This document shows, one piece after another, positions 47,520 through 58,852 of a DNA stretch of 64,000 bases (the first letter of the stretch is position 1; every line of letters begins with the position of its first letter). A program made the translations under genes and the position numbers. Below the pieces are notes generated by a model. It saw nothing but the letters and a program-made list of their open reading frames with translations, was not told the origin of the DNA and ran no database searches. This DNA is from Linnemannia hyalina (Eukaryota > Mortierellomycota > Mortierellomycetes > Mortierellales > Mortierellaceae): contig JAHRHY010000006.1 of NCBI GenBank assembly GCA_019671135.1, positions 1,178,001 through 1,242,000 of the forward strand. Direction: 5' to 3'.

Positions 47520-48920
47520 AGAGTCTTTCCGTTCCTGAAAGGAAAAGACCACAGTATGTATGTATAGACTGGCTGCGATATGTTGTAGGCAATGGTAGAG
47601 AAGAAAGAAGACATACAAGCTGTTCTTTTTATTGGACAAAGAAAAACCTCGCCTCTAGTCTTGAGCCTCGCAGGATCGCCGCCGTGCCGAACATCGTCTT
47701 GGATGTGGTCGTAGATACCCCAGTGACCGACAATGTGGGGGTCGCTTCTCTACTAGTCCGACACCTGGAGCTTCAGTCAGTGCCACCGCAGGACGACAGC
47801 ACAATAAGGGTCAAGGTTGCATTCCAGGATACCATCTCAACACCCAGTGCTACGTCGACGCTCATTACTACCACTGCTACATCCACACCGAACGCAACGT
47901 CCTTATACAATGTGCCATCCACTGCAACATCCGCTTCCACAGCAACGTCCGCTATCAGACGGAAACCAGTCTACGGTCTTGTAGAGACGACGATGGAAAA
48001 ATACACTCACATCGATAGACTCCTTGCGTTCCCGCCAGCTCGAGGTCCGCATCAGCACTTGACGATCGAACATCAGCCGTCAAGGATCTTCCAACTACTC
48101 CCCGTCTTGACAACGACAACAACTCTAAGCAGTGTGGACCCCAGAGCGCAACTGCCAATGTGTCAGTGGAGTTGCAATTGGCACGGATGATGATTAGTGC
48201 TACTGAGGGGGACTAGGACTCCCAGGTCGCGCTTGGTGACATGTACAGGGATGGTAAGGAAGTTCTGCAGTACTACTCAACAACCATGAATTGGTACCTC
48301 ATGTCCGCCGAGCAAGAGTATGCAACTGCTCAGTACCAAATCGGTCACCTGTACTACCATGGTCATGGCGTGCCCCAGGACTGTGTACGAGCAATGGAAT
48401 GGTATCTCAAAGCCGCTGAAGGAGGATATACAGAATCCCAGTTCAGCATCGGCGAGCTCTATTACTTTGCTCGAGGTGTGCTCAAAGACTAAGCACAGGC
48501 GATGGAATGGTGCCACAAGGCCGCCAGCCTGGGACATGCTCTATCCCAATGCAGCATTGGGTGTGTCTACCACAAAAGTGAATATGTTCCTCAAGACTAC
48601 GCACAGGTGATGGATTGGTACCTCAAGGCTGCCAATCAAGGCGATACTTTTGCTCAAAATAGCATCGGCGTTCTTCACTACCGCAGTCGAAGTGTTTCTC
48701 AGGACTGCACACAAGCGATGGACTGGTTCCTCAAGGCCGCCAAGCAAAGGTATGGCGTTGCTCAATTCAGCATCGGCGCACTTTATAACAACGTCCCCAG
48801 GATCATACAAAGGTCGCGAAGTGGTTCTCTAAGGCTGCCGACCGAGGAAATAACGCCAAGAGAGAATTGGAGGCCTTTAAGAACAAGGGTGTTGCTGTGA
48901 TCTACAAAATAAAACTGTGA
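47520..48920 (+). pseudogene. Decayed Sel1-repeat protein gene
   Basis: An N-terminal region (EPRRIAAVPNIVLDVVVDTP, VGVASLLVRHLELQSVPPQD, VKVAFQDTIS) and Thr/Ser-rich linker run in one frame to about 48080. The frame then shifts: VELQLARMMISATEGD, a TAG at 48214, and VALGDMYRDGKE. Sel1-like repeats follow, each about 36 aa (TAQYQIGHLYYHGHGVPQDC, RAMEWYLKAAEGGYTESQFS, QAMDWFLKAAKQRYGVAQFS). They are interrupted by TAA at 48490. A last frame change near 48795 leads to PQDHTKVAKWFSKAADRGNN and a natural end at 48918-48920. At least two stops and two frame changes mark it as a relic. Intact relatives are Sel1/TPR-like scaffold proteins; the exact role is unknown. A start codon could not be assigned. 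Confidence 0.75.
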
Positions 48921-49369
48921 CATGACGATTCATCAAATTCAAGTGCGAGGGTGGAAACAGGTCAGTTGTTGTTTCCACCAACAGCGCGACGATCATTGCA
49001 CAATAAGGGTACGTGCATCAATGAGTCACCGGCAACATGTTTGTTCAATGTGAATAGAGAGAAGAGATAATTAGACTTGACGAGAATAATGCTGAGCTTG
49101 CATACCATTAGAATAGTACCCGCAGCTTCGCTCGGCGGAGGTGTAGACTAAGTGTGAGGTGATGAAATAAATAAAATTGGTGGTGATTGTAGCCAAGGTC
49201 CATTTCATTAGCATCGGCTTGATCCAACAGTGGCTGTGGATCATGAGTCGGGACTGGATGGTGATAAGCAAGTTGTGGATCTGCTTAGACTCGACGAGAA
49301 TATTGTTGAGCCTGTTGTAATTTTGCTTGTTTCTTTCTTTCTTTCTCGACTACTGTCTTTGACGCCACC
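48921..49369. other. Region between two gene relics
   Basis: A diverged direct repeat (TTAGACTTGACGAGAATAAT at 49071 and TTAGACTCGACGAGAATATT at 49284) is visible. No intact gene. Confidence 0.4.
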
Positions 49370-51402
49370 ATCTTTTACACTTCATCCCCTGTCAACCGTG
49401 GAATCTGATGGTACTGTGTTGCACCCTTGCCCAGTATGTGGTGCATGCTTCCATCGTCGAGAGTCGATTTTGCACAAGAGCAGCCACCCACGACCACTTG
49501 GCACAAAAGGTTGGGCTTGTGACCATGATGACTGTACTGAACAACGATCTCGTTCCAAACAGGAACACCGAGGCCACTTGCACGCAGACCATGGGGTTTA
49601 TAAGTGCAAAGATTGTGCACTGGAGCTCGTCTCTCCTGCAGCACCTTTTCAACCACATACAGTCAACTCACCAACATACATCCCCTTTGGTTTGTCCTGG
49701 GATTGGGAGACTGACTCTGCCAGCCTTCTGTTCAATATTAGGGGTCGAACAAGCTTGTGGCTTCCCATGGATCCAGCAAATTCTCCGAGATCGTTAAAAC
49801 CTTGAAGCCAACCGTTCCCCAGGGTTTGGTCTGTAGATGTGGCCGGGACATCGACGGAGATAACGTAGTATGGTACAATGGCAGCGGGAAAGTAACTCCG
49901 TCGGGTATATGCAAGAATTGTTGTGAGAAAAGTCGTCTGGCTAGCGAAGAACGTGGAACCCTCAAACACTATCGACGTTCATTAATCAAGCGAATAGCAC
50001 CCCAGTTTCCGTCACGTCGTCGGGCGGAAATGTTCATGAATACGTTTCTGGCGCGTGGGTGGGCATTTGGCGACCAGATATACACGGACGAAGACTACTT
50101 GCAAGTCATGCAGGATGCAGACGCTGTCGACAAGATATTTACCTTCCACAAAGTCCCACTAGCCTGTTCATAAGAATGTGCGGTTCAATTACTCTGTCGA
50201 TCGTACCCAGTTCCGGTGGGAGGGCTCAAAAAGGATCGTTGGACTTCGACCCGGATGTACCGCCTTTGACTAATCAGACATCTGTGTTGTCAAGTTTTGC
50301 TGATAACATGTAAGTATTTTATTCAGGAAGAATCACTGTTGACATTCAGGTCTCCAATCTCCATTGACTGATAGTTATCTTTTGAGTTTCTTTTCGTCGT
50401 CATAGGATGCAAATGAATCGCCCACTTTTGGAGCTTCAAAGGAGAGTGCTGCCTGGGTTGAAACTAAACAGGAGACATGGAAACTCTTGCTGCCATTGCT
50501 GGACAAGATTATAACACTTGAGAGGAAGCGTCCAATTCGGCCCACAATTTGCTCGAAAGTCCAACACCTCAAAAGTTCAGCCTTGGAGCGGAAGACGACG
50601 ATTGCATGGGACATGTATGAAGTTCAGTTTATATCGGAGTTCTTCGATGGACGTACGTCTATCACGGGTGCTCGTCTAGACGGCGTCGTGGAGGTTGGAC
50701 ACTTCGACCGACACTGCGACGACGATGCGTATGAGGTGCAGAGTGCGATGCCATTGGAAGCATGGCTGAATCTAGTCAAAGGCTCCATGGAGCAATTCAA
50801 GCACAGGGCAGTGGAGGACAGACTCAAATCGGCTGATCTGGTTGTGAATGAGCTTACGGACTTTGTTAATTGGCAGATAGACACGATGGATCCGGATGCG
50901 TTCTTGTAAGTACCATCATATCTGCTCTATTTTCATACACCATTTTTAATGCAGAAGTTGACCTGTTTTGTCCTTTGGGTGCTAACAGGAAGGTCTGTCT
51001 TCGAGCTTCACAAAAGAAAGCCACGGCGATCTGCCACCGCCCAACAAGGGGAAACCCTTGACTCGGAATACCCACAAAGGCGGCCACAAGAAGTCACAGG
51101 ATCATCTGTCCGAGGATGACCCTGTTCCTTATGTTGATGTGAACGAGGAGGTCGAATTGCGTCGTCTCATGGATGGCTTTGACGCCTTTTGTGAGAGTGA
51201 TCTAACAATTTGGTTGCCACATATATCATTCTTGAGTAGTGTTTCTTATGGGTTTCCGAATGCACGACGCCATGCTCCTGGCTTCTTTATCGCCCCAAGT
51301 GGCGCTATGTGTCGAGTCGGTGGGATCGTCATGGCTTTGGAAAGAGTGCAAGGAAAACGAGGGTTGGAAGGGTTACGCGTGTTTTTCTTGTTTTTGAAGT
51401 GA
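49370..51402 (+). pseudogene. Zinc-finger-like gene relic in several frames
   Basis: I do not recognise the family. A C2H2-like start (HPCPVCGACFHRRESILHKS, WACDHDDCTEQRSRSKQEHR, HGVYKCKDC) in one frame ends near 49650. Another frame (49757-50170) has VCRCGRDIDGDN and SGICKNCCEKSRLASEER, then RRAEMFMNTFLARGWAFGDQ. Around 50170-50290 two frames both look coding. From 50400 to 50905 comes AAWVETKQETWKLLLPLLDK through SEFFDGRTSITGARLDGVVE to DTMDPDAFL. The last piece, 51000-51402, includes YVDVNEEVELRRLMDGFDAF. Intron-like GTAAGT and AG pairs at 50310/50403 and 50908/50988 leave the frames mismatched. A degraded gene or captured element relic fits best; a rapidly evolving gene with introns I mis-placed is possible. 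Confidence 0.45.
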
Positions 51403-52000
51403 ATGTAGAAGATGGATTTTGATATATGTTTTGTGTCGAGGTTGAAAGAGCAGTTTCAAGTTGGAAAAAAAGAAGCTGGCGACTCCCCGCCCCCTTTTTA
51501 TATCTCGGAGAAAAAAGCAGAAGGCGATCGAGATAATTATCTGCGCCTACTTGCTCAAGCGGGGCGTCTCTCTGTTGACAGGAATAGTAAGCCTGGGTAA
51601 TATGACCAAACTTCTCATAGGCAAATGACGACTTGTTCCCACCTTTTTTTTTTTTTTTTTTTTTTTTTTTCTCGTCCTTATTATCCTTGGTCAACACAAA
51701 ACTCAGGCTTGGCTAAGATGTCTGCCACGCCGTTGAAAACAGCCACAGCACCCTAGAAAAGAGAAAACACTCAAAGTCGACGACTTTGGCTTTTGGGTAG
51801 ATTGCTCTTGAGCTTTGTCCATCTTTCAAGACGACAGACCCATTGCTCACCCCAAATTTGTCAAATTGGCATGCGCCCTGAAAAGGAAAGAATTTTCCAT
51901 TACTCTAGGCCCTTGGAACACAAACAACTCATGTCTAGAAGTAGAACCATGTGTATTGTGTACTTGAGTAAAACTGCAAAATAAAAAAAAAAATCGACAA
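51403..52000. other. Intergenic region with 27-nt poly-T run
   Basis: 3' flank of BUD6 (-). T run at 51644-51670. No gene seen. Confidence 0.6.
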
Positions 52001-55000
52001 CTATGCTCCGTCGCCTTGGTCTGCGACCGGGACATCCTGTTCCTTCTTGGCAAACATGGCCTTCAAATTCTCAAGATCCCTCTGCTGCCTCTGTCGCTCG
52101 ACCTCTTGTGCTCCACCAGTCTTCCTCAACTTGCTCGCTCCCACAAACGTCGTCAACTCCTCCTCAAACTCATCAATCCGGTTCGACAGCTCAATATGGC
52201 GCAGTTTCTCCATCTGCGCCATCGCCTTCAGACGCTTGTTTGAATCCGGCTCAATCATCTTGACCTCCTCCATCACCGTCTTCAGGCCCTCAAAGCTACC
52301 ATCCACTTGAGGCTGGAATATAAACTCTCGAGACTTGCCTCCCAAGACCCCGCCGTTCTTGTCCTGCAACTCTACCACCTTCTTCAGGTTTCCGAGCGTC
52401 TGCATCAAAGATCCCCGGTCCTCCTTGAGATCCTCCAGCAAGGCCTCTTGCTCCTTCAAGAACATCTGCTCCTTCACAATCGTTTGCAGCTCAACCTCCC
52501 AGGTCTTCTTCCACGAGGGCCGGATCGAAGGAATGTAATCCGAAAGCTCGGCAAGGTCCCGCTCAATCTCCTCGCACTGCTTGTCAACAAACGCCATAGA
52601 GATATCGCTGGGTCGACCACGACGCTGAGTGACGTTGAGCTTCATGTCCTCAACCACATCCTGCAAGTCCTCGATCTTGTTTGTCAGATCCTCCGACTTC
52701 TTATCCAGTTTGACTTTACCAGTCTCAATAAACATCCTCGCCGACACGGGCTGCTCGAGAGCCTGTTTGCGGATCTGAGACGTGTATCCTGCCAAACTCC
52801 CGAGCATGGTCTTGGTCTCGCTCTGGAGCTCGGTGTACATCTGTCGAACTACTCCCAGGTCCCGGCGTAACGAACGCACCTCGTCCTGTTGAGGCTTCAA
52901 ATCTGCCGCTGAAATGCTTCCTTGACTCGTCAATGCCGCTGCTGATTTGTTCTTGATGAGGACTTTTTGGACGACTGATCGAAGGAGAGCAGAGCTCTCG
53001 GGGTTCGACCCCGCGCTACGCTCAGGCGCATCCTTGACCGCCGCTGCTGCTGCTGCCGCCGCCTTCTGTCGAGCTGTCTCCATTGTCTCTTGTGCCTTCT
53101 TGATCTCACTCAATTCCTTGGATAGTGCCGCGAAACCTTGATCCATCTTACGCTGAATATTCTCCAAATCTAGTATCACACGAAAACCAAAAAAAAAAAA
53201 ACAATGCTAATCGTCAGGACTTTGTTCTCAAAAACAGGTCCACCCTTCATTCGTTCTCACAGATGAATACACTCATTTTTGGCTTGCTCTTACCATCGAC
53301 ATTGAGCGACAGAAATGCGTTCTGCTTGACGTCTGCCAGAGACTCGAGCTCATAATGGATGTTTGTCTGCGGGTCCTTGACATAAATGGTAGGGAAGTCC
53401 TCCTGTCCTGGGTTGTACTGGAACTTCTCCATGAAGAGCATTCGCAGGCCAGAGTGGGTTAGTTCGCCCTCAAATTTGGTCTTCTTTACACTCTTGCCCA
53501 CTTGGAGGAACAGTGTCAGACTCGTGTCCACTGGACCTACATAGATGGTAAATGAAACTAACTGTGATAAGCGAAATATTTCTTGCGGAAAAGCATGAAC
53601 ACTGCAAAAAAAAAAAAAAAAAGCTCAACACATGGAAATCCCAATGTTTGTCAACGCTACCTGTAGTGTCAGACGATGGCAGGGACATCGAGCTTGCGGG
53701 ATCAATGCTGCTGAGGATCGTTGGCGCCGTCACGCTGTTAAGAGTATCAGTCGATCCTGATGGCATCTGCGCTTGGTGAGTGGGAACTCCAGAGTCAGCA
53801 TTAAGGATGTCGGGGTTGACCATTGACGACGATCCCAACATAGGCTCGTCGGTAGAGGATGGGATATGGACCATGCTACCGTTGGGTAGAATAGGCATCG
53901 GGACGCTTGGAGGGGGAGACATCCAGTCCATAGACTTGTTCATACTGCTGCTCGACAGAGCTGGGCTGTTTGGGTAAGCGTCAAAAGTCGCCAGAGGCGA
54001 GAACTGACCATAAGGAATAGAACCGCTAGGACTCGCCAGAGGGCTGGAAGCCTGCGGGGTGGAGTATCCCGCATAAGTCGACAGCATCGCTGGGTCTGTC
54101 ATGGGGTTCCTTCGAGGAACTGGAGGGGCATTCTGCTCCAGCAAGGTCGAGAATCGCTGTGAATGGCGTCGAGAAGAGGCACGACGAGTAATAGCATCGC
54201 TCTTGCGAAGGGAGGCCAGGGTGTCGGCATGTCCTTGTTCGTCCTGCGGAGAAGAAATCGACACGGTCGGTGGTGGCCCTGCATTGAGTGACTGGCTCCG
54301 AGTAGTACTCGCCCCGCCGCCATCTTCCAACATCCTATTCATGTGGGGCTGTCGGAAGGCGCTTCCATTGCTCTTGGATCGTCCTGTAGTTCCTGCTGCT
54401 GCTGCTGCTGCTGCTGCTACTACTGCTGCTTGCATACGCGCTGTCTTTGCGTCGTTCTGGGTGCGGTACAGGTTCTGCTTCATACGCAGGCCCTGCAAAA
54501 GGTTAATGATAACTTCCTTGATCTTTGGCAGGTATTGGTCGAGTGATGACGGTGATGGTTCCTCGCCGAGAGCCGTCTCCAGGCAGCTTCTGAGGTCATC
54601 GGGGATATGTGCCAGCTCGCTATTCGGGGATTTGCCAAAAGAAAAACAAGTTAGTGTTTCCGTGTCTCACTTCCGCTTTTTTTTTTTCTTTCTTTCTCAG
54701 GGCGCAATTACAATGGTTGGTCAGAAGAACAAAAATGAGGAGAGGGGGACTGGGCAAGAACAAGAGCACGACAGTAATGGAATGTGTCTTATTCTGCTTT
54801 ACCTGGTATCAATGCCAACCTCTTGGAACGACTGGGTAGCCAAGTTGAATTGGGTGGCGAGCTGGACAAAGATATCCGACACCTGGTCCTCGTTCATTTG
54901 CCGCGTCGACCAAAGCGTCAGGCCCTCGAGGAGCTGTTTCGTCGCCACCAACAGCTTGGTGACCGTCGCTTCTATTGGGTTCATCTACGTGGTGATTGTC

Positions 55001-55301
55001 AAGCGAGTCAGAAAAAAGAGGCACGTTTGGAATGTCAGCATTGGGTCATTCGCAAGAGCGCGAACGGTCCATCAAACCCCACGCCTTTTCTGTCTCTCTC
55101 TTTCTCTTTCCTTCGTTGTGTCGCTTTTTGGCCGAAGCACAGTGCGTGGGCATGGTTGAAAAATGACTGTTTAGGGTTGAGCGCAGAAGGGGAGAAGGAG
55201 GTGGAGTCGTCCGTGGTGATGGGTTTACTTACGGCGCCCTGCTCCGTTTTGCGTCTTCGGACGGGATTCCCTGTTGGTGCGACCTGTGCGTTGGGGTCCA
55301 T
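52001..55301 (-). CDS. BUD6: Actin-interacting polarity protein Bud6/Aip3
   Basis: Polarisome component that binds actin monomers and assists formins in nucleating actin cables at growth sites. Exons: 55301-55233, 54984-54803, 54619-53661, 53536-53294 and 53169-52001. Phases 0,2,1,1 close to 873 aa. The N-terminal helical part (EATVTKLLVATKQLLEGLTL, STRQMNEDQVSDIFVQLATQ, LPKIKEVIINLLQGLRMKQN) is typical of Bud6. A central Ser/Pro-rich disordered region follows, with a run of alanines encoded by GCT repeats near 54400. The AIP3 domain begins with DTSLTLFLQVGKSVKKTKFE and IYVKDPQTNIHYELESLADV. It continues as long coiled coil (MDQGFAALSKELSEIKKAQE, EDLTNKIEDLQDVVEDMKLN) to the end. No transmembrane segment. 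Confidence 0.94.
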
Positions 55302-55599
55302 GTGATCCTTGTTATTGGAGAGGGGGGGGTGAAGAAATGAGAGTGGGTGTGAATGCGAATGAGGGGAAGGAAAGGCAGAGAGGATGGCGGGAAAGGGGAT
55401 AAGAGGACTGAGAGTGTACACACGGTGTGGGAGAGAAGGGGAAAAAAAGAAAGGAAGGAAGGAGAGAGAACAGGAGAGAACAACACACAACAACAAAAAA
55501 AAAATAAAGAACGTGGGTTGGGCTGGGCACACGCATGGGTCAGCATCGACGAAAGAGCGAGCACAGCCAATTGACATGCTTCATCTTTTATTTTATTCT

Positions 55600-58500
55600 T
55601 CACGTCGTACTATTGCTGTGGGGAGTATGGTCATTGAGAAGCGGGTCCAGTACCCTCGCCTGGAACGCCTTGTCTACTTCATCCAGGAAGGCCTTGTTCC
55701 TTTGGGCCTGCTCGCTGGCCTTGATACCCCTGGATGTCTGCAGGTAAAGGTCTACGTGTGGGTTTAGTAGAGAAGCAAAAGAATGCACCAAAAGTTGGTC
55801 AGTGTCCTCAGGTGTACAGCGCGTGCTTATTTTGTTTTTACTTTTGGAACAAAAAAAATTAATACGCCGCGTAGTGTATCGCGGGCTGTTTCATTACATA
55901 ATATTTACCTTTCAATGTGAACCCTGTGGATACTGCGACAATCTGGTTGCACGTCTTGGCCGCATGCGCAAACCCTGCTGCCAGCATCTTCTCTGCCTGT
56001 GCATCATGCCCCTCCTTGTAGAAATTGCCCAGGAGCATGAGCGATATACTTCTTAGCTGTGTGTTCATCAGACTGCCTGATGTCTTGAGCGACTCATGCA
56101 AGTGTTGTCTAGGCGCAATTGATCAACCAAGTACCGTCGTGTGAGACAAATAAAATTTGAGCATCTCATCCAATCACTGCTTACGAACAAAACATTCCGC
56201 TGATAACGTACCTGGCGGGAATCAACCCTTCATTGGTTGCGCCGTCAAGAATATGAAGCGCACACCTCACATTAGCCGACTGCATCGTTGCTTGCCTGGC
56301 CTTGGCTTCCACCAATATCACTCTAGCCTACAAAAGAACGACATTGGTGGTTAACTTCGTGAACATTCAACCACAACGTCCTTATCACATATAGGGACGA
56401 CGGCATAACAGCTTACTCTCTGTGGGTTGTAATAACGTTCGCCGCTAAAGATGAGGCCAGTGCTGATAAGAGCCAGGGTCTTTGCTTCATAGCCCTCAGG
56501 ATCTTGATGCGGATTTTCAGAGTGGCTCAAACAGATGTTGTACCAGTCCATTGCCTCGTTCAGTCGACCTCCGAGCTGCATGATCATTCCAGTCGTCAGC
56601 GAGATTCGCCACTTGAACAAGTCCCAAGCCCCGCAGACCTGTGCCCAATATGTGGCCTTCAGTAACGTCTAACGTGGACAATAATAAGAACGAAATCTTG
56701 TCAGCTGAAGTACTGACAAGGGAGAAAGGCAGCTAATTTGATCCGCAGACAGCATTCACAATACCTCTTGAGCAGAGTCAAGCTCAAACTTTAGTAAAAA
56801 CACATCGGTCAAGTGTAAGAGCATGGTCATCAGCAGGAGCGAGAACCACCGCTGATTCCGTCGAACATAGACACTGGAAGATGCGTCTTTTGAAGATGTT
56901 AGTTCTAATGTCAGCGGCACTTTCGGCTGCACAAAATGAATACCTCACAGACGCGCCAAATGGACTTACAATCGTTTACAGTAAACTCTCGATCGACCAC
57001 CTTGATTCCTTCGACGAGAAACTGCTGTGATTTCATGGGCTGAGTCATATCTGCTTTGCTGCAGATTCCAGACAACAAGTAAGTCAAGCAATATACTTGA
57101 GAGAATGTCATCCACCGGATACAGATGTACGACTGAGAGGCTGGCTGGGGTTGTTGAGAAGCTTGTTGGAGTTGCTGGGAAGCTTGTTGGGGTTGTTGGG
57201 AAGCTTGTTGGGGTCGTTGAGAAGCTTGCTGGCGACCCTGAGGAGAGTCATCGATCCGATTCTTGAGAGACACTCTGAAAACGCCCTGCAGCTCGTCTGT
57301 GTCTCTCGGCCGCGTTCCGTCGAGAGCCCCATGCAACGAAGTGAGCGCAAATAGCGTCTTTTCGACCTGTCCCGACCGAATCATGCAAAAGATATAGAGG
57401 ATCAAGAAGAAGACCTTCAATTGTTGTGACTGACACTGTTGGTAATCCAATTCCTGTGGCGGTCCCTGCGCCGCCGGCGATGGCGGCGTTACTGGTGCTG
57501 GTGATGATCCACCATCGGTTGTTGTTGTTGGAGGCGTTGCTACTGTTGCTGTGGTTGTGGTGAAGTCAAGAAGCTCTGCTATGCCCATATGAGGCGTCAT
57601 CTTTTGAAGATAGAACATGGCTTGATCCCACTTGGATAGCAAGAGAGAGTACTGTCCAGACACGATCCAGAAGGCCATCTATGACATACAAGTATAGTTT
57701 GAGTGAGTTTTTCTTGGCGATTTTTTTTCTGTCAAAAAAGTCCGCAAATCAGTCCATAATGTCTACCTTGATATCAAAGTCTCCTTGTTGTTCCGCAAGT
57801 GCAGCTCCCTGGTTCAGAGTCGTCAGACTACCTGCCACATCTTCCATCATAAAGTGTACTCGCGCCTTTAGGAAGTATAATTGATATGACCAGTTATGTA
57901 GTCCTTGCCTAGAAACAAGAGCAAACTTCATATTAGATATCTATACATGAGGAACATCTATTTGTGTAATTACCATTAAATAAAGCCATATCCTTACTTT
58001 GCAGCCTCCGCCGAAGCGATCCTGAGTGTGTTCTTGGCAAGCCGAAACCTCTTCGTCTCGATATAAATCTGTGTCTGCAGCTCGTACAATCTCAGCTGAA
58101 TTTCCAGAGCTGACGACCCTTGGATCTACAAACATCCAGGAGGAAAAGTATTAGTCGACACGTAACATCAGCATACTCCTGTGTAATAAAACACATGCCT
58201 AGAGCATTAATATCCTCCGCAAAATATATCCTTACAGAATCCGCGATGATAATCTATTTCAAAACAACAGCGCAAAAGCTTTAATTCCCTTGTTCTCATT
58301 AACTGACATTCTTTGATCCATTGTTAACCACAAGAACCTCGGGATCACTTACCGCTTTAGTGACCTCCTCCTCGGATCTGTCAACACTCTCAGTCTCCTC
58401 AAACAGGACCTGGGCCAGTCTCAGTCGAGATTTGGCCTTGTCGAGCTGGGTCATAGAAGGTGACTCGATCGAGACACATGCGACTAGACACTTGATCGCA

Positions 58501-58697
58501 CACATGATTAGGTCCTGGTGGTGTGCTCGCCAACCTGGTTGGGAGCCAGACTGAGTAGTGGCAATAAAACACAGGGACCGTGCCTGTTCGAGGTACTCCT
58601 CTGCCATTGCCCACAGCAAGAGGTGTGTCTTTCCCTGAGAGACAAATGAGGCCTCGGGTGATGGTGCATCAGTCTGGCTTTGTGTTGCGTGTGACAT
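55600..58697 (-). CDS. MAU2: Cohesin loader subunit Mau2/Scc4
   Basis: TPR superhelix that partners Scc2/NIPBL to load cohesin on chromatin. Ten exons: 58697-58353, 58253-58236 (18 nt), 58125-57998, 57908-57767, 57678-56970, 56886-56765, about 56668-56417, 56327-56212, 56108-55909 and 55751-55600. Phases close to 727 aa. Helices AIKCLVACVSI and DKAKSRLRLAQVLFEETESV begin the repeat array. The 18-nt exon adds IIIADS, giving the MAU2-like TKAIIIADSIQGSSALEIQL. Later helices include NWSYQLYFLKARVHFMMEDV, QLKVFFLILYIFCMIRSGQV and SLMLLGNFYKEGHDAQAEKM. A four-fold QQASQxP repeat sits near 360-390. The start ATG is 155 bp after the ORC6 stop. The family call rests on the helical pattern and these motifs. 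Confidence 0.85.
57150..57232 (-). repeat. 21-bp minisatellite encoding QQASQxP in MAU2
   Basis: About four 21-bp units beginning GTTGTTGAGAAGCTTGTTGG (+ strand) and differing at a few bases. They encode repeated Gln-Gln-Ala-Ser-Gln heptapeptides in a loop between TPR helices. Confidence 0.8.
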
Positions 58698-58852
58698 CTC
58701 CTGTGATCCGATGAGTTTCTGAATTAAGTGAATGTAAGGTTGATGTTGAAAGAAGGAGTGGAATGTGTGGACCTTGAAATGACAATTTGTTTTCAAACAA
58801 AAAAATTTGGTGGCAAAGAGGAGTTGACAGCAGTTTTGATGATTTTATTTTT

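Noticed and set aside
47282..48190. 302-residue frame as an intact gene
   Set aside because: Its first 80 residues lack family similarity and its end is out of frame with the Sel1 repeats that should follow; part of a pseudogene.
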